A stretch of 64,000 nucleotides of DNA from Gemmatimonadota bacterium (GTDB lineage: Bacteria; Gemmatimonadota; Gemmatimonadetes; Longimicrobiales; Gaopeijiaceae). The stretch covers positions 1 through 64,000 of the forward strand of contig JAJDXS010000028.1 in assembly GCA_022823145.1 (NCBI GenBank), given 5' to 3'. The position numbers and the translations under genes were made by a program. This document shows positions 46,029 through 54,534 of this stretch, in pieces (position 1 is the first letter of the stretch; every line of letters begins with the position of its first letter). The notes beneath the pieces are model-generated. The model saw nothing but the letters and a program-made list of their open reading frames with translations. It was not told the origin of the DNA and did no database searches.

Positions 46029-47144
46029 ATGACCCAGCCAGGAGCCCTCAGATTCAGGCCTGCATCCCTCGCCATCCTTGCCCTGGGTGCCGCTTGCGAC
46101 GCCCCGGCCCGGAGCACCGCCATGCCCCGGGATTCGATCATCGCCCGCCTGGCCGACCTGCGAGCGATCCACACGCCGGAAGGGGTCGAGGTCCTGGAGC
46201 CGATCGAGGTCAACGGCTCGACCCAGTGGCTGTCGATCCGCGGGCTGAACCGCGCCAACCCGATCCTCCTCGTGCTCCACGGCGGACCCGGCAGCCCGGT
46301 CATGGGAATGGCCTGGGCGTACCAGAAGCCCTGGGAAGATTTCTTCACGGTGGTCAATTGGGACCGCCGTGGCGTCGGCAAGAGCTTCGCCGCCGCGGAC
46401 TCCGCCCGCCTCGCCCCCACGCTGACCCTCCAGCAGCACGTGGACGACGCCCTGGTGGTCGTCGAACACCTCTTGAACAGGTTCGGACAGGAGAAGCTGG
46501 TGGTGCTCGGATACTCCTACGGAAGCTCGATCGGCCCCCGGCTCGTCGAACAGCATCCGGACCGGTTTCACGCCTACGTCGGGCTCGGCCAGTCGGGCGG
46601 CCCGGGCAGCGAGGCGCAGCTCTATTCCACGCTCATGGAGCGCGTCCGCGAGGCCAACGACACGACCGCGATCCGCGAGCTGGAGGCCCTGCAGCCCTAC
46701 CCGCCGCCGCGAGGTCCCGGCGCCGTCGCCAAGCTCCTGGCCGCCCGCAAGTGGGCCCGGGAGTACGACGGCGGCTGGTACGGCAAGCCCACCTTCGACC
46801 TGTACTTCGCACTCCCCGAATGGGGACCCGAGTACACCGAGGACGACGTGGCGCACCTGCAGCCGGCGATGGCATGGGCGGAGCGGCACCTGATCGACGG
46901 GGCGCCCGAACCCCGGCCAAGCGGGATGGTCGAACGCTTCGAGGTTCCCGTCATCATGCTCCACGGCCGCTTCGACCTGCACACGCCGTACGAGAGCGCC
47001 CTCGCCTACTTCAACCGAATCGAGGCACCCATCAAGCGGTTCGTGACCTTCGAACGCAGCTCACACATGATCATGTTCGAAGAGCCGGGCCGAATGCTGA
47101 TGACCCTGGTGGACGAAGTGTTGCCGCTGGCGGAGGGTCGCTAG
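46029..47144 (+). CDS. alpha/beta hydrolase lipoprotein, proline-iminopeptidase-like
   Basis: 371 aa. Lipobox ILALGAACDAP. LLVLHGGPGSPVMGMAW (the oxyanion HGGPG), VVNWDRRGVGKS, VVLGYSYGSSIG (nucleophile elbow GYSYGS), MLHGRFDLHTPY (Asp) and FERSSHMIMFEEPG (His) give the full triad. Family members cleave N-terminal proline or hydrolyse esters. Its end abuts the convergent plug-like gene by four bases. Outer-surface peptide degradation is likely, given the other S9/S15 enzymes. Confidence 0.88.
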   Translation: MTQPGALRFRPASLAILALGAACDAPARSTAMPRDSIIARLADLRAIHTPEGVEVLEPIEVNGSTQWLSIRGLNRANPILLVLHGGPGSPVMGMAWAYQKPWEDFFTVVNWDRRGVGKSFAAADSARLAPTLTLQQHVDDALVVVEHLLNRFGQEKLVVLGYSYGSSIGPRLVEQHPDRFHAYVGLGQSGGPGSEAQLYSTLMERVREANDTTAIRELEALQPYPPPRGPGAVAKLLAARKWAREYDGGWYGKPTFDLYFALPEWGPEYTEDDVAHLQPAMAWAERHLIDGAPEPRPSGMVERFEVPVIMLHGRFDLHTPYESALAYFNRIEAPIKRFVTFERSSHMIMFEEPGRMLMTLVDEVLPLAEGR

Positions 47145-47617
47145 GAACCCTCTTTGGTCTTCGTGAAGATCTGGATCACGCCGTTCCGGGCCTCGCTGCC
47201 GTAAAGCTCCTTCGCGGCGTCGCCCTTGAGCACTTCGACACGGTCGATCTGGTCGGGTTCGAGCAACTGCATGGCTTCGTCCCGGTCACCTTCGACGCGG
47301 ACGCCATCGATATAGATGATCGGTTCGCCGCCCGATTCCAGGGACTCCGACGAACGGATTCTGACCGTAATTCCCTCGCTGGTGGCCGTGCCCCTGACCC
47401 TGATCCGTTGGGCTTCGACGCGCTCCGAGGCCTCGGAAAGCCGCTCCGACAGCCGCTCCGTCAGTTCCGCAACCGCCTGTTGCCTGGCATCGACCTGCTC
47501 GGGTGCTTCGGCCGGCCCGCGTGTGGCCACGACCGCGAACATGGTTGCCAGCACCCCCACGGTGCCCGCCCCGGCGATGAGTGCGATGACCCCCAGGTCG
47601 TTCCTTTTCTTTCTCAT
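47141..47617 (-). CDS. inner-membrane-anchored TonB-plug-like protein
   Basis: 158 aa from ATG 47617 (GAGGAG upstream). An N-terminal KKRND and one helix (LGVIALIAGAGTVGVLATMFAVV) act as a membrane anchor, not a lipoprotein signal. A coiled-coil-like region (QQAVAELTERLSERLSEASERVEAQ) leads to a plug-like end: EPIIYIDGVRV, IDRVEVLKGDAAKELYG, EARNGVIQIFTKTKEG. These match the plug of the SusC at 15162-18242 almost phrase by phrase. A plug on the cytoplasmic membrane is unusual, and similar modules are fused to M56/BlaR1-like proteins in this phylum. Function unknown. Confidence 0.7.
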   Translation of the reverse strand: MRKKRNDLGVIALIAGAGTVGVLATMFAVVATRGPAEAPEQVDARQQAVAELTERLSERLSEASERVEAQRIRVRGTATSEGITVRIRSSESLESGGEPIIYIDGVRVEGDRDEAMQLLEPDQIDRVEVLKGDAAKELYGSEARNGVIQIFTKTKEGS

Positions 47618-47706
47618 CCGGGTGGCTCCTCTCACTGTGGTTCAAGTCAAGTGCGGACTTCCAGCACTCTACACCCAAGCGGCTCCCCACCGCAACTCGG
47701 ACGCCC

Positions 47707-48942
47707 TCAGAAGCGCTCCGGCGAGAACGCCTCCAGCCCCACACCCGCCGTCCCCTCCAGCATCAGTCCGGCCAGCGCCCATCCGCTGCTCGGCGCCAGC
47801 GTCACGCCCAGCATCTGGTGGCCGGTGTTCACGTACACGTTGTCGCGCGACGGCAACTTCCCCATTACGGGGAGGCTGTCCGGCACGATCGGGCGCATGC
47901 CCACCCAGGCGCGGCCTCCGTCCCTGGCCTCCGGGATGTCCACCTGGCGGCCCACCTGCCGGCGGAGCGACTCGATCCGCGCCACGTCCAGCCGCCGGTT
48001 GATCCCCGACAGCTCCATCGTCCCGGAGAAGCGCAGCGCGCCGCGGAAGGGGGTCAGCCCGATCTTGGCACCGCCCAGGTAGAGCGGTTGGCGCAACTGG
48101 TTGACCGGCTCCTCGATGGTGATCGAATAGCCCTTCCCCGCGGTCAGCGGGATCGGCCACCCCGCCATGCGCGTGAGTGAGCCGGTGAGGGCTCCCGCCG
48201 CCAGCACCACTGAATCGACCTCCAGGTCGCCCTGCGAGGTCACGAGCGCCCTGACGCGCCGCCCCCGGGTGTGGAACCCGGTCACCAGCGTGCCCTCGTG
48301 GATCTCGGCGCCGCCCTCGCGCAGCGCCGCGCCCAGCCCAGCCGTCAGTGATTCGGGCCGCACGTGGCGTTCGTCACCCACGAGAAGTCCGAACCGGAAC
48401 CCGGGCCGCAGCATGGGCTCGTGCTCGTACAGCTCGGCCTCGTTCAGCTCGGTGCAAGACGCCGCACCCGCCGCGGCGATCAGCTTGACCTCCTTCTGCG
48501 CCGCCGCGGCCTTGTCGGAGTCGCGGAACACCATCAGGACGCCCGTCCTCGAGTACTCGAAGTCCACGCCGCCGTCCGCCAGTTCGTCGTACCGCTCCAT
48601 CGTGAACCGGTTGAGCGCCGCGAGTACCGCTATTCCACGCTTCTGGTCGGCGTGGTTGCAGAACGAGCGGAACCGGAGCAGCCACGGGGCCAGCTTGAGC
48701 AACGCAGTTGGTTTGATGTAGAGCGGACTGTCCGCGCGCAGCATCCAGGACAGCGACTTGAGGGTGAGACCCGGCGCGGGGAGCGGGCTTGAGATCGACG
48801 GACACACCCAGCCTGCGTTTCCTTGCGAACAGCCGCCGCCGAGCGTCCACGACTCCACGACGACCGGATCGGCGCCGAGCTTCCTGAGGTAGTACGCCGT
48901 GGAGAGGCCGATCACCCCGCCGCCGACGATCCCGACCCGCAT
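47707..48942 (-). CDS. D-amino-acid dehydrogenase-like FAD oxidoreductase (DadA type)
   Basis: 411 aa. GIVGGGVIGLSTAYYLRKLGADPVVVE (FAD dinucleotide fold), GGGCSQGNAGWVCPS (typical of DadA), LKLAPWLLRF, and C-terminal WVGMRPIVPDSLPVMGKLP, VNTGHQMLGVTLAPSSGW. DadA oxidises D-amino acids to keto acids using the quinone pool. It shares one base with the D-acylase gene stop (TGATG), so N-deacylation followed by oxidation of D-amino acids is the natural reading. Full length. Confidence 0.85.
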   Translation of the reverse strand: MRVGIVGGGVIGLSTAYYLRKLGADPVVVESWTLGGGCSQGNAGWVCPSISSPLPAPGLTLKSLSWMLRADSPLYIKPTALLKLAPWLLRFRSFCNHADQKRGIAVLAALNRFTMERYDELADGGVDFEYSRTGVLMVFRDSDKAAAAQKEVKLIAAAGAASCTELNEAELYEHEPMLRPGFRFGLLVGDERHVRPESLTAGLGAALREGGAEIHEGTLVTGFHTRGRRVRALVTSQGDLEVDSVVLAAGALTGSLTRMAGWPIPLTAGKGYSITIEEPVNQLRQPLYLGGAKIGLTPFRGALRFSGTMELSGINRRLDVARIESLRRQVGRQVDIPEARDGGRAWVGMRPIVPDSLPVMGKLPSRDNVYVNTGHQMLGVTLAPSSGWALAGLMLEGTAGVGLEAFSPERF

Positions 48943-50735
48943 CAGCCGGCCGGCCTGTACCCGGGACCGCGCACGATCCGCCCCGGCTTCGCGCCCGTAT
49001 GCTCTCCACCCCGCAACACCGCCACCCCGTTCACGAACACCTCCTCGACACCGACCGAGAGCTGGTGCGGATCCTCGAAGGTGGCCCGGTCGGCCACGGT
49101 CTCCGGGTCGAAGACCACCACGTCCGCATACATCCCCACCCTGAGAAGGCCCCGGTCCTGGATCGACAGCCGCGTGGCAACCGCCGACGTCATCTTGCGG
49201 ATCGCGTCTTCCAGGGTGACCACACCCTCGTCGCGAACGTACTTGCCCAGGATGCGCGGATACGTACCGTACGACCGGGGGTGGGCCATCCCGGTCGCGC
49301 TGTCGGGGTCGAAGCCGGAGGCGTCGGTCCCGATCTTGATCCAGGACTGCTGCAGCTGCAGCGCGACGTTGGCCTCGTCCATCATGAAGACGATCATGCC
49401 CGCCTGGCCGCCGGTCATGAGGATCACCTCGATCGCCGCGTCGACCCAGTCCACCCCCATCTGCTCCGCGACCTCGGCCAGCCGCATGCCCACGAAGCCG
49501 CCCGCGCCGCTCGGCTCGCCGTCCGGCCCCACCTCGGCCGCCGACGTGATCATGACGCCCTCCGGCGTGGCCAGCATGCCGAGGTTCTCCCAGTCCGCCG
49601 TGTCCGCCAGGACCTCGTCGTGGATGCGCCGACGGATTTCGGGGTCGCGCAGGTTGTCGAGGAGCGCTCCGTCCTCCGACGCCCACGGCGGAAGCAGCGC
49701 AGGCAACCCGGTCCCGCCGGCCGTGTAGGGGTACATGTTGGCCTGCACGTCGAACCCCGCCGCCCGCGCCGAATCGATCTTGGCGATCGCCAGCGCGGCC
49801 TTGTGGTAGTTCCGCACGCCCGCCGCCTTCAGGTGATAGATCTCGACCGGCACGCCGCCCCGCTCCCCGATCTCGATGGCCTCGTCGATCGCTTCCAGGA
49901 ACCGGTCGGCCTCGGAGCGCATGTGGGTGATGTACACGCCGCCGTAGGGTGCCGACGCCGCGACCACCTCGCCCAGCTCTTCCGCGCTCGCGAAGTTGCC
50001 GGGCGGATAGATGAGGGCGGTGGCCACCCCGAAGGCGCCGCCCTCCATGGCCCAGCGGGTCGCCTTGCGCATCGAGTCGAGCTGGGCCTCGCTGGCCGGC
50101 CCGCCCGCCTCGCCCATTGCGTAGACGCGAATCGTCGTCGCACCCACGAACGAGCCGAAGTTGGGCGAAGCACCGTTGGCCAGCATCGCATTCAGCCAGG
50201 CATCGAAGCCGCGCGGTCCGGAAAAGTCGGGCCGTTCGCCCGCGAACTCGGGGTCGATCAGGCCCTCGCCGCGGGCCGTGTTGGCGTTGGCCGGCGCGTT
50301 CGTCCACCCTTCGCCCATGATCTCGGTCGTGATGCCCTGCGTGATCTTCCCCAGCAGGCGCCCGTCGCCCTCCAGCAGGGGGCCCCGCGCGTGCGACTGG
50401 ATGTCGATGAAGCCGGGGGACACCACTTTGCCCGTCGCGTCGATCCGGGTCCCGGCATCGACGTCCGCCAGACCGCCGGCCTGCGTCACCGCCGCGATCC
50501 GGTCGCCGCGAATGCCCACATCGCTGTAGAACCAGGCCGCGCCCGTGCCGTCGACCACGCGGCCGTTCGAGATGACCACGTCCATCGCGCCGTCGGCGCC
50601 GCTCGAGGGGGCGCCACCGTAGAGGCCGGTCCCCGCGCTTGTGCCGCCGCCCTCCCCGCAGGCGCACAGGAAGGCGGTCAAGCCGAATGCGACGCCGCCG
50701 ACCAGCGTCCGGGGGTTCGCTCTCGTCTTCATCAC
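48942..50735 (-). CDS. N-acyl-D-amino-acid deacylase homologue, lipoprotein
   Basis: 597 aa. Signal peptide with lipobox (LCACGEGGG). The amidohydrolase_3/D-aminoacylase layout is VISNGRVVDGTGAAWFYSDVGIRGDRIAAV, PGFIDIQSHARGPLL, GITTEIMGEGWTNAPA, YITHMRSEADRFLEAI, EIYHLKAAGVRNYHK, MTGGQAGMIVFMMDE and GTDASGFDPDSATGMAHPRSYGTYPRIL. The first metal His of the normal HTH/HSH motif is replaced by Gln (QSH), a variant seen in one subfamily. The other ligands are kept. It is cotranscribed with the dehydrogenase. Confidence 0.85.
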   Translation of the reverse strand: MMKTRANPRTLVGGVAFGLTAFLCACGEGGGTSAGTGLYGGAPSSGADGAMDVVISNGRVVDGTGAAWFYSDVGIRGDRIAAVTQAGGLADVDAGTRIDATGKVVSPGFIDIQSHARGPLLEGDGRLLGKITQGITTEIMGEGWTNAPANANTARGEGLIDPEFAGERPDFSGPRGFDAWLNAMLANGASPNFGSFVGATTIRVYAMGEAGGPASEAQLDSMRKATRWAMEGGAFGVATALIYPPGNFASAEELGEVVAASAPYGGVYITHMRSEADRFLEAIDEAIEIGERGGVPVEIYHLKAAGVRNYHKAALAIAKIDSARAAGFDVQANMYPYTAGGTGLPALLPPWASEDGALLDNLRDPEIRRRIHDEVLADTADWENLGMLATPEGVMITSAAEVGPDGEPSGAGGFVGMRLAEVAEQMGVDWVDAAIEVILMTGGQAGMIVFMMDEANVALQLQQSWIKIGTDASGFDPDSATGMAHPRSYGTYPRILGKYVRDEGVVTLEDAIRKMTSAVATRLSIQDRGLLRVGMYADVVVFDPETVADRATFEDPHQLSVGVEEVFVNGVAVLRGGEHTGAKPGRIVRGPGYRPAG

Positions 50736-50739
50736 TCCC

Positions 50740-52041
50740 TCAATTCTCCCTCTCGTGGACCAGCTGCCCGCCCACGTACACGCGGGTCGCCCACGTTCGA
50801 ATGCTCAGCGGATCGCCGTCGAAGACGACCACGTCCGCGTCCTTGCCCACCTCCAGGCTGCCCAGGCGATCGGCCACCCCTAGCACCTCGGCCGGGCTCA
50901 GCGTGACCGCCCGCAGGACGTCCGGCTGGCTCATCCCGTGGCCGTGCGCGATCGACGCGTCGATGAGCAGCCATTGGCCGGCCACTCCCGGCCCGAAACT
51001 TCCGAAGCCCCGCGAGAAGCTGGCCAGCGAGACGTGCACCCCGGCCTCGTGGAGCCAGACCGCGTTGCGCTCGTCGACGTCTCCGTAGTCACCTGGATCC
51101 GGGATCTCCTCGCCCGAGATGTAGGGGTGCGAAATCGGCCCGAGGACGACCGGAATCCCGCGGTCCGCGAGCTCGCCCGCCATCTGATGCGCCCCCGCAC
51201 CCCCGTCGATCACCAGCTCGAAGCCGAATTCCTCGGCGAGTTCGATCGCCACGCGGATGTCGCGCGTCGCGTTGGCCTGCACGCGGGCGGGCACCTCGCC
51301 GTTCAACAGCCGCGCGAGCGCCTCCATGCCGAGGTTGCGGGGGACCGCGGGCGCCTCGTCGGACCCGCCTTCCTCTCCGGATTCCGCACCCGAACCGGCC
51401 ATCCACTCCCGCGCCCTCACCAGCAGGTCCCGGAGCTGCGCCACCACCGCCATCCGCGTCGAGGGCGACCGTGACTGCTCGCGGTAGGTTGCCGCCGGCT
51501 TGCCCCCCAGCGTGATGTCGATCGCCGCCGGCTCGCGCACGATCAGGTCGTCGAAGCGCGCCCCGGCCGTCTTCACCACCGCGCCCTGCCCGCCGATCAC
51601 GGTCCCGTCGCCCGGTCCGATGTACGTCGCCGTCACACCGCCCGACAGCAGCTCGCGCACCCGGATCTCGCCCGCCGGACCCGCACCCATCGGCCCGAAC
51701 GGGCTGAACGCCTCGATGATCCGCAGCTCGGGCGTCAGCGGATTCGGCACCTCGTTCATGTCCTCGCCCGCGATCCCGTAGTAGCTCATCGCGTCGATGA
51801 TCCCGGGCATGACCACGCTCCCGCTCACATCCACGACCTCCGCGCCCGCGGGGATCTCCACGTCGGCGCCCACCGCGGCGATGCGGCCGTCCACCATCAG
51901 CACCGTCCCCCCTGCCACGGGTTCCGATGAGACGGGGTAAACCAGCCCCCCGATGAGCGCGACGGTCTGTGCCTGGACTCCGGCCCCGGCGCCGTGGATC
52001 GCGGCCAGGGCGACTGCTGCGACCCGCGCTGCCCCTCTCAT
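50740..52041 (-). CDS. secreted amidohydrolase-like protein with degenerate metal site
   Basis: 433 aa from ATG 52041, overlapping the previous stop by four bases. Signal peptide to QA (AGAGVQAQ). The amidohydrolase fold is recognisable (VMPGIIDAMSYYGIAG, GGVTATYIGPGDGTVIGGQGAVVKT, TLSPAEVLGVADRLGSLEVGKDADVVVFDGDPL), but the HxH after GIID is replaced by MSYYG. Most other metal ligands are not evident. It is a paralogue of the gene at 52038-53261, which keeps HSH. It may be a non-catalytic or substrate-binding partner of it. Confidence 0.8.
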   Translation of the reverse strand: MRGAARVAAVALAAIHGAGAGVQAQTVALIGGLVYPVSSEPVAGGTVLMVDGRIAAVGADVEIPAGAEVVDVSGSVVMPGIIDAMSYYGIAGEDMNEVPNPLTPELRIIEAFSPFGPMGAGPAGEIRVRELLSGGVTATYIGPGDGTVIGGQGAVVKTAGARFDDLIVREPAAIDITLGGKPAATYREQSRSPSTRMAVVAQLRDLLVRAREWMAGSGAESGEEGGSDEAPAVPRNLGMEALARLLNGEVPARVQANATRDIRVAIELAEEFGFELVIDGGAGAHQMAGELADRGIPVVLGPISHPYISGEEIPDPGDYGDVDERNAVWLHEAGVHVSLASFSRGFGSFGPGVAGQWLLIDASIAHGHGMSQPDVLRAVTLSPAEVLGVADRLGSLEVGKDADVVVFDGDPLSIRTWATRVYVGGQLVHEREN

Positions 52042-53261
52042 GGCACCTCTCCTTCCCTGTCGTACGCGACCATCCCGTTGACGTACACCCGCGTCACCAG
52101 CGTGCTGACCTCGTACCACGTCCCGTTCAGCACCACGATGTCGGCGTCCTTGCCCACCTCCAGACTCCCCACACGGCCCTCGACACCCGCGATCGCGGCC
52201 GGGTTGATCGTCACCGCTTCGAGCGCGTCCTGCTCGGTCATCCCGTAGCGGATCCCGAGCCCGGCGTTGCCCCGCTGCCACTTGGAGCCCACCACCGGAT
52301 CGTCGGTGTGGAAGGCGAAGCGCACGCCCTTCTCGTTCATCAGGGTGCCGGTGCCCATGACCTCGTCCGACAGCGCGATGCGCGTGAAGAGCGGCATCCC
52401 CACCACGTCGATCCCGGCCTCGGCGATGTCGTCTGCGACCTTGTAGGCCTCTGTGGAGTGGTGGATCGTGAGCCCGAAGTCGAACTCCTGCGACAGTCGG
52501 ATGATCGCGAGGATGTCGTGCGCCATGTGGACGTGGGAGCGGATCCGGTCTTCGCCGGTCAGGACGCGCACCACGGCTTCCATGGCCAGGTCGCGCGGCG
52601 GGGCCGGGCCCTCCCGGCCTCCCTCCTCCCATGCGTCCCGCGTGGCCTGGTACTCCTGCGCCTCGATGAACTTGGCGCGAAGCAGCCCGGTCACCGCCAT
52701 GCTGGTCGTCGGCGACTGGTCGGGACGCTTCCGCCCCATCGCGATCTTGAGCCCGCCGCGCTCCTTCACGATGCGCTCCTCGAGCGACGACCCCCACGTC
52801 TTGACCACGATCGCCTGCCCGCTCGACACCTCGCCGCTCCCTGGTCCGGTGATGACCGTGGTCACACCGCCGTTCACGGCGTCGTACCAGAACGCATCGT
52901 CGGGCGAGAGCACGTCGCGGATGCGGTGCTGCGGCCCGAACCGGGTCGGGAACTCGTTGAGGTCGCGGCTGTCGGCGCCGATGTGGGAGTGGTTGTCCAG
53001 CATCCCGGGCATGACGACCATGCCGCTCACGTCCACGACTTCGGCGCCGCCGGGCGGGGAGACGTCCGCGCCGATGGCGGTGATCACGCCGTCCTGGAAG
53101 ACGATCGTGCCGTTCTGGATGGCGGGCCCGGCGGCCGTGTGAATGCGCGCCCCGACCAGCGCGACGGGGGTGGCCTGGGGCGCGGCGGGGGCGGGAGCGG
53201 CGCCAGATGCGGCCACCACGGCCCCGAATGTCAATCCCACATTACATAGTGTAAAGCGCAC
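52038..53261 (-). CDS. secreted amidohydrolase
   Basis: 407 aa from GTG 53261. Leader MRFTLCNVGLTFGAVVAASGAAPAPA is a plausible signal peptide. The fold shows MVVMPGMLDNHSHIGADSRDLNEF (HSH), GGVTTVITGPGSGEVSSGQAIVVKTWG, LTIHHSTEAYKVADDIA, FAFHTDDPVVGSKW and EVGKDADIVVLNGTW. The first codons lie inside a copy of the TTACA element, and only a GA-rich run serves as ribosome site, so the start is uncertain. It heads a four-gene operon leading to the D-aminoacylase and DadA-like genes. Confidence 0.8.
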   Translation of the reverse strand: MRFTLCNVGLTFGAVVAASGAAPAPAAPQATPVALVGARIHTAAGPAIQNGTIVFQDGVITAIGADVSPPGGAEVVDVSGMVVMPGMLDNHSHIGADSRDLNEFPTRFGPQHRIRDVLSPDDAFWYDAVNGGVTTVITGPGSGEVSSGQAIVVKTWGSSLEERIVKERGGLKIAMGRKRPDQSPTTSMAVTGLLRAKFIEAQEYQATRDAWEEGGREGPAPPRDLAMEAVVRVLTGEDRIRSHVHMAHDILAIIRLSQEFDFGLTIHHSTEAYKVADDIAEAGIDVVGMPLFTRIALSDEVMGTGTLMNEKGVRFAFHTDDPVVGSKWQRGNAGLGIRYGMTEQDALEAVTINPAAIAGVEGRVGSLEVGKDADIVVLNGTWYEVSTLVTRVYVNGMVAYDREGEVP

Positions 53262-53269
53262 GTTACATT
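53238..53269 (-). promoter_or_regulatory. three-half-site TTACA element, copy 2
   Basis: TTACA (53242-53246), TAG, TGTAA (53250-53254), eight bases and TTACATT (53263-53269), written on the plus strand. It overlaps the GTG start (53261) of the amidohydrolase operon and follows the M19 dipeptidase gene. It is an ideal place for a repressor to block that operon. The dyad resembles BlaI/MecI operators. Confidence 0.6.
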
Positions 53270-53313
53270 CTCTCTCTCTCTTTGCTGAACCGGTGCCCGG
53301 ACGGGACGCCTGC

Positions 53314-54534
53314 TCACACTTCCCAGATCTCACCCAGCACCCGCTGGAAGTTCCCCCCCAGAATCCCGCGTATGTGATCGTCCGTGTATCCCCGCCGGAT
53401 CAGCGCCTCGGTCAGGTCGAACATGCGCTTGGGGTGATCGACGCCCTCGATGTCGATCTTGTCGCGGAACGCGTACGAGTCCTTGTAGGCGCTCTTCAGC
53501 GCCTCGTACTCGTCGGCCGGCATGTCGTCGTAGCCGTGCAGATCGACATCGCTGCCCACGCCCAGGTGCTCGACGCCGATCAGGTCGCGCACGTGGTCGA
53601 AGTGGTCGATGTAATCCTCGATCGTCGTGGGCTCCCTGTCCTTCACGAACATGCGCACGCCCGTCATCCCCATCACGCCACCGGTCGCGGCCATGGCTCG
53701 AATGGCCTCGTCGGTCTTGGTGCGGGGATGGCCGCCCGACAGCACCCGGCTGTTCGAGTGCGTGAAGAGGACGGGCCGCGACGAGACCTCGCAGGCATCC
53801 AGCGTCGTGCGATCGCCCGAGTGCGAGACATCGACGGCCATCCCGATCTCGTTCATGCGCTCGACGATCGCGACGCCGAAGTCCGATATGCCCCCGTCGA
53901 CCCGCTCCGTGGCCCCGTTGCCGATCATGTTGCGCGAGTTGTAGGTGAGCTGTGCCACCCGCTGTCCGAGCCAGTAGAACTGGTTGACGTCGTCGAGGGT
54001 ATGGAAGTGGGACGAGGTCTGCAGGCCGATGAGGATCCCCTGGCGCCCCGACCCGTGCACGTTCGCCAGATCCTCCGCCGAATCGATCCGCACGAAGAGA
54101 TCGGGCCGCGACGCGATAATCGCATTGTAGCCCGCCACGAAGAGCAGCGTGTTCTCGTACTGGTCCTCGAAGTCGCGCCCGCCCACCCCCACCGCGATGT
54201 GGAAGACGTCGATCTGGGAGTCCCGGAAATCCTGCTCCTCCTCGGCCGTCATGCCGCTCAGATCGGGACCCCACCGCTGCTGAATGGACCGGGAGATCAC
54301 CAGGGGCGACAGCATGTCGATCACGAGCGACCCGGTGACCAGGTCGACGCAGCGCGTGGAGTATTCCTGCGGCGTGCCGGCCAGGCCGTCACGGCCGCGA
54401 GCCATCAGCTTGACGCGGCCGAGGTTGAGGAATGGAGCGGCGATGGCGAGTCCTGCGGCTCCACCGGCGGTCTTCACCACGGTCCGACGGGTCAGGATTG
54501 CGGTCGGTCTCTGCCGGGCGCTGTCTTTACTCAT
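53314..54534 (-). CDS. Tat-exported M19 dipeptidase homologue with altered metal ligands
   Basis: 406 aa from ATG 54534 (MSKDSARQ); ATG 54546 is four codons further upstream. LTRRTVVKTAGGAAGLAIAAPF is a Tat signal. The M19 TIM barrel has GMAVDVSHSGDRTTLDACEVSSRPVLFTHSNSR, HLGVGSDVDLHG and ILGGNFQRVL. The N-terminal HxD (usually DGHNDL) reads VIDMLSPL, the Glu of the IGxEGxH motif reads GLQTSSHF, and LTHN reads LTYNSRN. This is a variant subfamily; metal use may differ. It lies upstream of the D-amino-acid operon, suggesting dipeptide or peptidoglycan use. Confidence 0.82.
   Translation of the reverse strand: MSKDSARQRPTAILTRRTVVKTAGGAAGLAIAAPFLNLGRVKLMARGRDGLAGTPQEYSTRCVDLVTGSLVIDMLSPLVISRSIQQRWGPDLSGMTAEEEQDFRDSQIDVFHIAVGVGGRDFEDQYENTLLFVAGYNAIIASRPDLFVRIDSAEDLANVHGSGRQGILIGLQTSSHFHTLDDVNQFYWLGQRVAQLTYNSRNMIGNGATERVDGGISDFGVAIVERMNEIGMAVDVSHSGDRTTLDACEVSSRPVLFTHSNSRVLSGGHPRTKTDEAIRAMAATGGVMGMTGVRMFVKDREPTTIEDYIDHFDHVRDLIGVEHLGVGSDVDLHGYDDMPADEYEALKSAYKDSYAFRDKIDIEGVDHPKRMFDLTEALIRRGYTDDHIRGILGGNFQRVLGEIWEV

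Noticed and set aside
48999-50906. 635-aa plus-strand ORF
   Set aside because: Antisense to the D-aminoacylase gene; Arg/His/Asp-rich shadow.
53238-53261. Start of the amidohydrolase further upstream (to 53333)
   Set aside because: The extra 24 residues are Arg/Glu/Cys-rich and would place the signal peptide internally; GTG at 53261 gives a proper leader.
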